Assembly: GCA_964541615.1 (NCBI GenBank)
Contig: CAZIRA010000104.1
Coordinates: forward strand, 1-9,310
Length of the DNA: 9,310 nt
Reading direction: 5' to 3'
Source: UPXZ01 sp964541615
Lineage (GTDB): Bacteria > Bacteroidota > Bacteroidia > Bacteroidales > Paludibacteraceae
Position 1 is the stretch's first letter. Every line of letters starts with the position of its first letter. The notes beneath the pieces are model-generated. The model did no database searches and was not told where the DNA came from. It was given only the letters and a program-made list of their open reading frames with translations. The translations under genes and the position numbers were made by a program. Positions 1-6,087 of this stretch are shown piece by piece.

Positions 1-3000
1 GTTACCATTCAGATTTCTCAACGACTTGTGATGACTCGCGAAGCATTTGAAGGTACTTTGACTATAAATAATGGAAGTGATGCCGGTGCGATGAAAAACA
101 TTTCACTGGATATCGAAATAAAAAACTCTAAAGGTGAAATCCGCAACGATTTATTCCAAATCAACCAAAAAGCATTGGATATTCTTACAGGAATTGACGG
201 AAACGGAGAATTGGGTGCAAATAAAAAAGGAAGCGTAACCTTGATTTTTATCCCGACGAAAAACGCGGCTCCGGAAGTTCCTGAAAGCTACTCGTTTGGC
301 GGTACATTCTCGTATCTTGATCCGGCAACCGGTCTGACAGTTGTGAATCAGCTGTTCCCCGTTACGCTCGACGTTAATCCAAGTCCCGATTTGCATTTGC
401 ATTACTTTATGCAGCGAGATATTCTGGGAGATGACCCGCTGACCGAAAAAATCGAACCGGTTATCCCTGCCGAATTGGCATTGATGATTCATAATGAAGG
501 ATTTGGCGAAGCAAGAAATGTTCGGGTAGAATCTGCACAACCGGAAATTATTGAGAATGAAAAAGGATTGGCTATCCACTTTGAACTTATCGGTTCCAAC
601 TTCAACGGACAGCCAATGCAGTTAGGTGTAACCGACATTGATTTTGGGAATATTCCACCAAAGAAAACAGCAATCGGACAATGGTGGCTTACTTCGAATC
701 TGCTGGGGCATTTTGTTTCGTATAAAACAAATGTAGTGCACACGAGCAGCTATGGAAACCCTGATTTGAGTTTGGTGAGCGGCGCCACATTGCACGAATT
801 GATACGAAGTGTAGATGCCTATACACATACTGACAACAGCGATGATTTCTTAATCAATGAAATATTGGATGCACAAGACACGCCCGATATGATTTATTTG
901 TCTAATGGCGAAAAAATCGAAGTTGGCAAAGCTACTTCCATGTCGCTTGTGAGTGGAATTTCCCCTCCAAATTACGAAGCTGAAATTGCTGTTTCGCCAA
1001 TGCTGTTCGGTTGGAATTACGGAAAAATGAATGATCCCGGCAATGGCAACTACCTGATTAAAAGCGTAACTCGCAAGTCGGATAATTTCGTACTGCCAGG
1101 TCAGAATGTTTGGCTGACACACGTTACACTGCCGGATGCAGGTGACCCGATTTACGAAAACAAACTTCATTTCCTCGATCATTTTGAAGATGCACAGCCG
1201 GAAAACTACATTATACGTTTTGCACCGAAGCCGACTAATACGCCGAAGATTATTAATATCTACGGAGTTCCTACGGCTGTTACAGGTACCGCTGTTACTT
1301 CTTTAGATGTAGAATTCGATCAGGACATTAACGAGTCCACTTTTACTTATGAAGATTTAATTCTCAGATTGCAAGGAGGTGAAAACATAATCGATAATAC
1401 CGTAACAATCACCAAAATAACACCAAAACGATTTACTATTGATCTTGGAAATGCAACTTCAGGTGACGGGTATTATGTGTTGAACATTATAAATACCGGA
1501 ATCAGTTCGTCTGACGGTGTGTATGGCGCTGAAGATAAGCAGACAGCATGGACGCAGTTTGTGCATGCACCTTCGGTAGTTGAATTTATCGGATTGCCAC
1601 AAAACAACATAGGAGCTTCATTTGATGAAATTCAAATCCGATTCAATCGTGCAATTATTCCGTCCACTCTAACAACCAATCTGTTAACTATGGAGAAAGA
1701 TGGAGTGTCTGTAACGATTGATTCAATACAGATCACACCTGTGGACGATGAAAAAATGTTGTTCAGAATTTCCGGATTAGGCAGTGCAATGCTGCTTGAT
1801 GGAAGCTACACATTTAACATTGACTTAACTCAAATTAAATCAGATGAAAATGTCTCCGGATTAATCACACAAACCGTAGGTTGGGTTGTCGACACAACAG
1901 CGCCTGCAGTAGTTTCTGTTGATCGAATCTCAAACGGCGGTTATGACAATCAGCATACGGCAAGCGTGGATTTGAAATTCAATGAAAAGGTGATTGGATT
2001 TGGAATTTCGTCCATAGAGCTATGGAAAGATGGAGCTCAACAACCGCTTTCTCAACTTAATATCAATGTGAAAGACAGCGTAACATTCACCCTGAGCGAA
2101 TTCAGAATGCTGACGTATCACGAAGGTGAATATACACTGAAAATCAAACTGTCTACGCTTTCTGATAATGCAGGTAATTACGGATCCGGCATTCACGAAG
2201 TGACGTGGGTAGTTGACAGATCGTTGCCGAGTGCAATCACGAATTTGAGAATTACGCCCGATTTAGGCTATTCACCGAATGATGGAATAACCTCTGATGG
2301 AAACTTAAAAGTGGCCATGCAAGTAAATCAGGGGAATTCGAGAGTTCAAATCTATCAGAATATTTCGGGTGACAAAAGGATGATTGCTGATGTGGAAAAT
2401 GTGAGTGTCGGAAATTTGGAAGTGCCTGTTAATATGGAGGTTTATGGAAGTTCTGTGCTCGAAGCGTATTGTATCGACCAGTTTGGGAACAGCATTGTTA
2501 CTGAATTGCCGATATATATTGACCGTCAGCCTCTTAATGTATCGTCAACTTTGACTGCAACCAATGCGCTGACACGTCAACCTGACAGCATAAGAATTGT
2601 TTTCTCAGACAAACTGCTTGATGAGCAAAAGATCAAACAAGCGCTTTCTGCTTCATTTAACTATAATAGTCTGAATACGTTAAGTATTACCGTTACAAAA
2701 ATTTCAGATACTGAATTTGAAATTGGAAATTTGAGGGCGGTTCTTGGTAACGTTACCGGAAATTATTCTGTTTCGGTAGAAACTTCTGTACTGCAAAAGC
2801 ACAACAGCGGCAAATCAGGTGAACTAAACACAACTGTAAGCTGGGCGCTGCAAGTGAATAAAGCTCCTAACGCCAACGCCGGAAATCATCAGACTGTAGA
2901 TGCCGGAGAAACAGTAACTCTAAATGGAGCAAATTCATTTGATGCCGACGGCGACGCTATTTCATACCAATGGATTGCTCCGTTTGGTATTGTGTTGAAT

Positions 3001-3366
3001 GATTATTCGGCGGCAAATCCAACTTTCATTGCACCTGATTACAGTGTTGATTTAGTTTTTACGCTAATTGTAAACGACGGGAAAGTCAATTCTACCGGTT
3101 CGGATGTAGTTGTGTCTGTACGCCCTACTCCTACAGCGATACAAACGACATCACATGACCTGAAAATTTATCCAAATCCCGCAATAGACTTTATTAAAAT
3201 TCACGGTTTGCTTGAAAAGAGTGAAGTTATACTAATTGATATGACAGGGCAGGTAGTAATGAAAAAAGAAATTCTACCCGACGAATTGCTCAGCATAAAT
3301 GCATTGAAAAAAGGAATGTATCTGGTAAAAGTAAAAGATACAATTGTAAAATTGATAGTGAAATAG
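1..3366 (+). CDS. Large secreted multi-domain Ig-like/PKD protein with T9SS C-terminal sorting domain (5' end missing)
   Basis: The frame is open from the first base, so the start and any signal peptide lie upstream; 1121 residues are visible. Residues about 126-271 form a beta-rich module (starting NPSPDLHLHYF, ending HELIRSV) that I do not recognise by name, followed by a second unnamed module to about 410. Then come three Ig-like repeats of about 110 residues (411-520, 521-631, 632-739), two of them ending W-V-V-D, another Ig-like domain (740-841), a fourth related repeat (842-953), and a PKD-like domain (954-1042, with DAGETVTLNG and SFDADGD). Residues 1051-1121 are a type A sorting tail: KIYPNPA, a central MTGQVV, and the ending GMYLVKVKD...KLIVK. 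In known T9SS cargo this tail directs export across the outer membrane and is cut off on anchoring to the cell surface. An adhesin or surface structural role is inferred; no catalytic motif is visible. The next gene has its own promoter, so no operon is implied. Confidence 0.88.
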   Translation, partial: VTIQISQRLVMTREAFEGTLTINNGSDAGAMKNISLDIEIKNSKGEIRNDLFQINQKALDILTGIDGNGELGANKKGSVTLIFIPTKNAAPEVPESYSFGGTFSYLDPATGLTVVNQLFPVTLDVNPSPDLHLHYFMQRDILGDDPLTEKIEPVIPAELALMIHNEGFGEARNVRVESAQPEIIENEKGLAIHFELIGSNFNGQPMQLGVTDIDFGNIPPKKTAIGQWWLTSNLLGHFVSYKTNVVHTSSYGNPDLSLVSGATLHELIRSVDAYTHTDNSDDFLINEILDAQDTPDMIYLSNGEKIEVGKATSMSLVSGISPPNYEAEIAVSPMLFGWNYGKMNDPGNGNYLIKSVTRKSDNFVLPGQNVWLTHVTLPDAGDPIYENKLHFLDHFEDAQPENYIIRFAPKPTNTPKIINIYGVPTAVTGTAVTSLDVEFDQDINESTFTYEDLILRLQGGENIIDNTVTITKITPKRFTIDLGNATSGDGYYVLNIINTGISSSDGVYGAEDKQTAWTQFVHAPSVVEFIGLPQNNIGASFDEIQIRFNRAIIPSTLTTNLLTMEKDGVSVTIDSIQITPVDDEKMLFRISGLGSAMLLDGSYTFNIDLTQIKSDENVSGLITQTVGWVVDTTAPAVVSVDRISNGGYDNQHTASVDLKFNEKVIGFGISSIELWKDGAQQPLSQLNINVKDSVTFTLSEFRMLTYHEGEYTLKIKLSTLSDNAGNYGSGIHEVTWVVDRSLPSAITNLRITPDLGYSPNDGITSDGNLKVAMQVNQGNSRVQIYQNISGDKRMIADVENVSVGNLEVPVNMEVYGSSVLEAYCIDQFGNSIVTELPIYIDRQPLNVSSTLTATNALTRQPDSIRIVFSDKLLDEQKIKQALSASFNYNSLNTLSITVTKISDTEFEIGNLRAVLGNVTGNYSVSVETSVLQKHNSGKSGELNTTVSWALQVNKAPNANAGNHQTVDAGETVTLNGANSFDADGDAISYQWIAPFGIVLNDYSAANPTFIAPDYSVDLVFTLIVNDGKVNSTGSDVVVSVRPTPTAIQTTSHDLKIYPNPAIDFIKIHGLLEKSEVILIDMTGQVVMKKEILPDELLSINALKKGMYLVKVKDTIVKLIVK
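1231..2217 (+). repeat. Three tandem Ig-like protein modules of about 110 residues
   Basis: Three consecutive segments (1231-1560, 1561-1893, 1894-2217) share a layout. Each opens with a P-x-[IV]-[IV] strand, has a central D/N-rich strand with a [LI]-x-[FV]-[DN]-[EQR] pattern (VEFDQ, IRFNR, LKFNE), a later GYYVLNI/GSYTFNI/GEYTLKI strand, and ends in a W-containing strand (AWTQF, GWVVD, TWVVD). A more distant fourth copy lies at 2524-2859 (IRIVFSDK, GNYSVSV, VSWALQV). The copies are diverged at the DNA level, so this is old domain duplication and not a recent tandem repeat. The pattern resembles bacterial Ig-like folds; that assignment is by eye. Confidence 0.6.
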
Positions 3367-3385
3367 TAGAAGTTGTTTTTGTTTC

Positions 3386-3423
3386 GAAAGCGAAAGTGTA
3401 GTAAATACAGCACTTTCGCTTTC
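3386..3423 (+). terminator. Hairpin terminator after the T9SS cargo gene
   Basis: A perfect 13-bp stem, GAAAGCGAAAGTG (3386-3398) with CACTTTCGCTTTC (3411-3423), encloses a 12-nt loop and lies 19 nt past the stop codon. The downstream tract is only moderately T-rich (TTCATAAATATT), so it is not a textbook U-run. Stem strength and position between the stop codon and the next promoter support termination. Confidence 0.75.
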
Positions 3424-3447
3424 TTCATAAATATTCGACACAAAATA

Positions 3448-3478
3448 TTGTGTGTTTCTAAAATAAGTAGTATATTTG
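3448..3478 (+). promoter_or_regulatory. Bacteroidetes-type promoter for rplU-rpmA
   Basis: A perfect -7 box TATATTTG (3471-3478; consensus TAnnTTTG) is preceded by TTG at 3448-3450 with a 20-bp spacer, as expected for the primary sigma factor of Bacteroidetes. Transcription should start a few bases past 3478, giving an rplU leader of roughly 88 nt. Confidence 0.75.
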
Positions 3479-3481
3479 CAC

Positions 3482-3571
3482 CCTCAATTCGAATGGGGTA
3501 AAAAGGAAAGCAGCACTGCTCAACGATGGAGCACCTCACCTCACCGATGTAATTTCAACCCAAATAAAAAA
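3482..3571 (+). promoter_or_regulatory. Structured 5' leader of rplU, candidate ribosomal-protein autoregulatory leader
   Basis: The untranslated stretch between the predicted transcription start and the rplU ATG holds two short hairpins visible by eye. CCTCA (3482-3486) pairs with TGGGG (3494-3498) around a 7-nt loop with one G-U pair. TGCTC (3517-3521) pairs with GAGCA (3529-3533) around the 7-nt loop AACGATG. GGGGT (3495-3499) could instead pair with ACCTC (3533-3537), allowing an alternative fold. The region is GC-richer than other intergenic DNA here, which suggests selection for structure. Ribosomal-protein operons often have leaders bound by their own product; that this is one for bL21 is inference. 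Confidence 0.4.
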
Positions 3572-3886
3572 ATGTACGTAATTGTAGAAATCTTGGGACA
3601 GCAGTTCAAAGCTGAACAAGGAAAAAAACTGTTCGTTCACCGAATGAACGAAGCCGAAATTGGCTCAACAGTAGATTTTGACAAAGTGCTTTTGGTTGAC
3701 AATGGCGGAACCGTAACAGTTGGTGCTCCCGTTGTAGAAGGCGCAAAAGTAGTATGCGAAGTTGTTTCGCACGTAAGAGGTGAAAAAGTAATCGTTTTCC
3801 ACAAAAAACGCCGCAAAGGTTACCGCAAACGTAACGGTCACCGTCAGGACTTCACCGAACTAACAATTAAAGAAATAGTAGCTTAA
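3572..3886 (+). CDS. rplU: 50S ribosomal protein bL21
   Basis: A 104-residue component of the large ribosomal subunit that binds 23S rRNA; bL21 is usually about 103 residues. The start MYVIVEILGQQFK matches the family N-terminus (MYAVI..GGKQ-like), and residues 73-92 carry the basic signature with KKRRKGYRKRNGHRQ followed by FTELTI. The open frame extends 32 codons further upstream, but that extension runs through the promoter box and leader, so the ATG at 3572 is chosen. It is preceded by an A-rich tract (CAAATAAAAAA) and no Shine-Dalgarno site, which is normal for Bacteroidetes. rpmA follows after 20 bp, the conserved rplU-rpmA operon order. Confidence 0.97.
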   Translation: MYVIVEILGQQFKAEQGKKLFVHRMNEAEIGSTVDFDKVLLVDNGGTVTVGAPVVEGAKVVCEVVSHVRGEKVIVFHKKRRKGYRKRNGHRQDFTELTIKEIVA

Positions 3887-3906
3887 CCGATAAAAATTAG
3901 AAGAAA

Positions 3907-4170
3907 ATGGCACATAAGAAAGGACAAGGTAGTTCACATAACGGTCGTGAATCGGAAAGCAAACGACTTGGTGTAAAAGTTTTCGGCGGTCAATTCGCCA
4001 AAGCTGGAAATATTATTGTACGTCAACGTGGTACTCAACACCACCCGGGTGCAAACATGGGAATTGGCAAAGACCATACGCTGTTTGCTTTGACTGACGG
4101 AACAGTAGAATTCAGAAAGAAAAAAGACAATCGCTCATTTGTTTCTATCGTTCCGGCAGAGCAAAATTAA
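3907..4170 (+). CDS. rpmA: 50S ribosomal protein bL27
   Basis: An 87-residue protein of the large subunit whose N-terminal tail reaches the peptidyl-transferase centre in studied ribosomes. The sequence begins MAHKKGQGSSHNGRESESKRLGVK, the mature family N-terminus, with no Firmicutes-type extension for protease removal. The signature lies at residues 34-61 (GNIIVRQRGTQHHPGANMG, then DHTLFAL). The gene is 20 bp downstream of rplU on the same strand and probably cotranscribed from the promoter at 3448-3478. A strong terminator lies about 90 nt past its stop. Confidence 0.97.
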   Translation: MAHKKGQGSSHNGRESESKRLGVKVFGGQFAKAGNIIVRQRGTQHHPGANMGIGKDHTLFALTDGTVEFRKKKDNRSFVSIVPAEQN

Positions 4171-4174
4171 TACT

Positions 4175-4198
4175 GCCCTAACCCCTAATGGGGAATTT
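4175..4198. repeat. Short palindromic repeat, copy A (CCCTAACCCC type)
   Basis: The sequence GCCCTAACCCCTAATGGGG followed by AATTT contains a CCCC-TAAT-GGGG hairpin (4182-4193) and begins four bases after the rpmA stop codon. It shares the CCCTAA[A]-CCC...GGGGA layout of copies B and C, but is shorter and more diverged. It is probably a variant of the same family of intergenic palindromes and lies inside the rpmA 3' untranslated region. Confidence 0.55.
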
Positions 4199-4261
4199 AA
4201 TTAGCATTTAAAAGCTTTTTATCTTTACGGGAAAATTTTATAGAAACAAAATTCAATATTT

Positions 4262-4302
4262 AAAGAATCTCTCGCAAGAAATTGTGAGAGATTCTTTTGT
4301 TT
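4262..4302 (+). terminator. Strong intrinsic terminator of rplU-rpmA
   Basis: A 16-bp stem (4262-4277 with 4282-4297, one G-U pair) closes on a GAAA tetraloop (4278-4281) of the stable GNRA class, and is followed by TTTTGTTT running from the stem's end. The outer 12 bp, AAAGAATCTCTC with GAGAGATTCTTT, are perfect. This is a textbook Rho-independent terminator, lying between rpmA and the serS promoter. Confidence 0.9.
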
Positions 4303-4304
4303 AA

Positions 4305-4337
4305 AAAGCCCCCCTAAATCCCTCAGGGGGGACTCTT
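4305..4337. repeat. Short palindromic REP-like repeat, copy B
   Basis: AAAG, then CCCCCC (4309-4314), an 11-nt spacer TAAATCCCTCA, GGGGGG (4326-4331) and ACTCTT make a palindromic element with a 6-bp C/G stem and near-complementary ends (AAG/CTT). The reverse complement of copy C matches it at 20 of 23 positions from TAAATCCC onward. It starts just after the rplU-rpmA terminator. The sharp C/G runs in AT-rich DNA mark it as a distinct element. Confidence 0.75.
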
Positions 4338-4394
4338 GGAAATTCTCAATATTGAAATCTTTCGGCAAGTTAGATTTGTTGACAAGATTTTTTG

Positions 4395-4402
4395 TAACTT
4401 TG
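4395..4402 (+). promoter_or_regulatory. Predicted -7 box of the serS promoter
   Basis: TAACTTTG matches the TAnnTTTG consensus exactly. The best upstream TTTG (4375-4378) has only a 16-bp spacer where 19-21 bp is usual, so the -33 element is weak or unclear. The box lies between the rplU-rpmA terminator and serS and predicts an untranslated leader of about 85 nt that includes repeat copy C. Confidence 0.55.
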
Positions 4403-4457
4403 TACTTTTAGAAAAAATCAAAATTTGTTAGAGAAATAATAATTAATTAACAAAACG

Positions 4458-4490
4458 AAAAGTCGCCCCTGGGGGATTTAGGGAGTTTTA
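4458..4490. repeat. Short palindromic REP-like repeat, copy C, abutting the serS start
   Basis: This is the copy B element in the opposite orientation. Its reverse complement reads AAAACTCCCTAAATCCCCC, then AGGGGCGACTTTT. On the plus strand CCCT (4467-4470) can pair with AGGG (4480-4483), and the flanking AAAA and TTTT tracts can also pair, with mismatches between. It ends two bases before the serS ATG, so it is transcribed as the last part of the serS leader. Confidence 0.75.
4481..4485 (+). promoter_or_regulatory. Shine-Dalgarno-like site of serS, inside repeat copy C
   Basis: GGGAG at 4481-4485 lies 7 nt before the ATG at 4493, an ideal Shine-Dalgarno position. This is unusual here because the other genes of the window start after A-rich tracts without such a site. 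The bases belong to the palindromic repeat and could be hidden by its hairpin. Whether ribosomes of this organism use it is unknown. Confidence 0.4.
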
Positions 4491-4492
4491 AT

Positions 4493-5764
4493 ATGCTGAC
4501 ACTAAAACACATTACCGAAAATACCGACGAAGTTATCAAACGTCTCGCTAAAAAGCATTTCAATGGTGCTGAAATCATCAATGAAATAGTAGAACTGGAT
4601 GAACGGAGAAAAATAACTCAGACTGCTGCTGACAATTTTGCAGCTGAATTGAATGCGCTTTCCAAAGAAATAGGAATGCTGTTCAAACAAGGCAAACAGG
4701 ACGAAGCCAACGAAGCGAAAGAAAAGACTGTGGTGCTGAAAGAAAACGTAAGCAAACTGACTGAGCAACGGGATGAAATTGAGCAAAAATTACACAATCT
4801 TCTGGTACAGGTTCCTAATCTGCCTCACGAAAGCGTTCCCGAAGGGAAATATGCAGAAGATAACCCGGTGGAAAGAAGTGGTGGCGCAGTTCCGGAACTT
4901 CACAAAGATGCTGTTCCTCACTGGGATTTGGCAAAAAAATACGATCTGATAGATTTTGAGCTGGGAGTAAAAATCAGTGGAGCAGGATTTCCGGTATACA
5001 AAGGAAAAGGTGCCCGCCTGCAACGTGCTTTGATCAACTTTTTCCTGGACAACGCACGTGACGCCGGATACCTAGAAGTGCAGCCTCCGTATGTAGTAAA
5101 TGCCGCTTCCGGTTACGGAACCGGCCAGCTTCCAGACAAGGAAGGACAAATGTATCACGCACAATTGGACGATTTATACCTGATCCCAACCGCCGAAGTT
5201 CCTGTTACGAATATTTACCGGGATGTGATTCTGAACGAAGAAGATCTGCCTGTTAAAAATACGGCTTATTCTGCCTGTTTCCGTCGTGAGGCCGGTTCTT
5301 ACGGTAAAGACGTGCGCGGACTTAACCGTCTTCACCAATTTGACAAAGTGGAAATTGTACGCATCGATACACCGGAGCATTCTTACGAATCACTCACTGA
5401 AATGGTAAATTACGTGCAAAGTTTGGTTGAAAAACTGGAACTTCCCTGGAGAATCCTTCGACTTTGTGGGGGCGATATGAGTTTTACTTCAGCGCTTACA
5501 TTTGACTTTGAGGTATTCTCGGCTGCACAAGAACGCTGGCTGGAAGTAAGCTCTGTATCCAACTTTGAAAGCTACCAGGCCAACCGTCTGAAATGCCGTT
5601 ACCGTGCAGAAAGCAAGAAAACTGAGCTTTGCCACACACTGAACGGAAGTGCTCTGGCTCTGCCAAGAATAGTAGCAGCTCTTCTCGAAAACAATCAAAC
5701 TCCGGAAGGAATCCGCATACCAAAAGCGCTGGTGCCTTATACCGGATTTGAAATGATTGATTAA
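4493..5764 (+). CDS. serS: Seryl-tRNA synthetase
   Basis: This cytoplasmic class II synthetase charges tRNA-Ser (and tRNA-Sec where present) with serine using ATP. Its 423 residues fit the usual length of about 425. The N-terminal domain (about 1-110) is a charged, heptad-rich helical arm (residues about 30-103) that in known SerRS binds the long variable arm of tRNA-Ser. The catalytic core has the motif 1 region (about 175-200, ending QPPYVV), the serine-pocket stretch TAEVPVTN (233-240), motif 2 with FRREAGSYGKD and GLNRLHQFDKVE (263-287), and motif 3 with LNGSALALPRIVAALLENNQ (383-402). The start at MLTLKHI fits the family N-terminus and follows directly on a palindromic repeat. The gene appears monocistronic, with its own -7 box at 4395-4402; the next gene is convergent. 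Confidence 0.98.
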   Translation: MLTLKHITENTDEVIKRLAKKHFNGAEIINEIVELDERRKITQTAADNFAAELNALSKEIGMLFKQGKQDEANEAKEKTVVLKENVSKLTEQRDEIEQKLHNLLVQVPNLPHESVPEGKYAEDNPVERSGGAVPELHKDAVPHWDLAKKYDLIDFELGVKISGAGFPVYKGKGARLQRALINFFLDNARDAGYLEVQPPYVVNAASGYGTGQLPDKEGQMYHAQLDDLYLIPTAEVPVTNIYRDVILNEEDLPVKNTAYSACFRREAGSYGKDVRGLNRLHQFDKVEIVRIDTPEHSYESLTEMVNYVQSLVEKLELPWRILRLCGGDMSFTSALTFDFEVFSAAQERWLEVSSVSNFESYQANRLKCRYRAESKKTELCHTLNGSALALPRIVAALLENNQTPEGIRIPKALVPYTGFEMID

Positions 5765-5849
5765 GAATAAGGTTTTGCGTGTTTTTTTGATAAGAAACCA
5801 ACGAATTGATATTCAATAAAAAACTCATTTTAATTTTACAAACAATCAT

Positions 5850-5883
5850 TTGATAGTACCGGGAATTATTGTATCAATTTTTT
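5850..5883 (+). terminator. Possible weak terminator downstream of serS
   Basis: TTGATA (5850-5855) and TATCAA (5872-5877) can form a 6-bp AT-rich stem with a 16-nt loop, followed by six T residues. It lies 85 nt past the serS stop. The stem is weak, so the stronger hairpin at 6030-6062 may be the main stop point. The rest of 5765-5907 is AT-rich DNA in which I see no gene. Confidence 0.25.
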
Positions 5884-5907
5884 ACGTTGATGGAAAAATA
5901 TATTATT

Positions 5908-6061
5908 AAGAGGCTGTCTCAAAATGAATTTTTGCTTTCTTTTTGAAAGTAAAAGTCGGCTTCGAAGTTAGATATAGTAATGTTATATTGCTAAATACTG
6001 CATTTATTGCTTATTATTATGGCAAAATGAAAGAGGATGTCCTATTTCGAGACATCCTCTT
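5908..6061. mobile_element. MITE-like element or deleted insertion-sequence remnant, about 154 bp
   Basis: The left end AAGAGGCTGTCTCAAAAT (5908-5925) matches the reverse complement of the right end, AAGAGGATGTCTCGAAAT (6044-6061), at 16 of 18 positions. Both ends are flanked by TATT (5904-5907 and 6062-6065), a possible 4-bp target duplication, although the DNA is AT-rich. The ~118-bp interior has no coding capacity and several small palindromes, such as CTTTC/GAAAG at 5935-5949 and CTTCGAAG at 5960-5967. Termini of the GAGGCTGTCTCAAAA type are, as I recall, common in Bacteroidetes insertion sequences. This suggests a non-autonomous element or a remnant moved by a transposase encoded elsewhere. 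Confidence 0.6.
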
Positions 6062-6062
6062 T
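6030..6062. terminator. Bidirectional hairpin between convergent serS and mutL
   Basis: A perfect 12-bp stem, AAAGAGGATGTC (6030-6041) with GACATCCTCTTT (6051-6062), has a 9-nt loop. It lies 25 nt past the mutL stop on the minus strand, where it is followed by TTTCATTTTG, and it faces serS on the plus strand, followed by TTTATTAT if the end of the stem is counted. It overlaps the right terminal repeat of the MITE-like element. A role in ending both transcripts is inferred. Confidence 0.6.
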
Positions 6063-6087
6063 ATTATCTGTAAATGTAGATTTCATT

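Noticed and set aside
28..33. GTG/ATG at 28-33 as the start of the large secreted protein
   Set aside because: The frame is open to base 1, there is no signal peptide after these codons although the protein has a secretion tail, and the sequence reads as the middle of a beta domain.
151..1182. Minus-strand open frames of 68-142 codons inside the secreted-protein gene
   Set aside because: Cysteine- and phenylalanine-rich translations typical of antisense frames, with no recognisable domain.
3476..3571. A 32-codon upstream extension of rplU starting at ATG or similar codon near 3476
   Set aside because: It overlaps the -7 promoter box and the predicted transcription start, and the family N-terminus is MYVIVEILG at 3572.
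3907..3936. A protease-cleaved N-terminal extension on bL27 as in Firmicutes
   Set aside because: The protein starts directly with MAHKKG, the mature form.
4379..4384. TTGACA as a sigma-70 -35 box upstream of serS
   Set aside because: The organism appears to use the Bacteroidetes TTTG / TAnnTTTG promoter type, and no TATAAT lies at 17 bp; the match is probably chance.
4175..4490. CRISPR array
   Set aside because: The three repeats are palindromic, in mixed orientation, unequally spaced (about 107 and 120 bp apart) and diverged; no cas genes are nearby.
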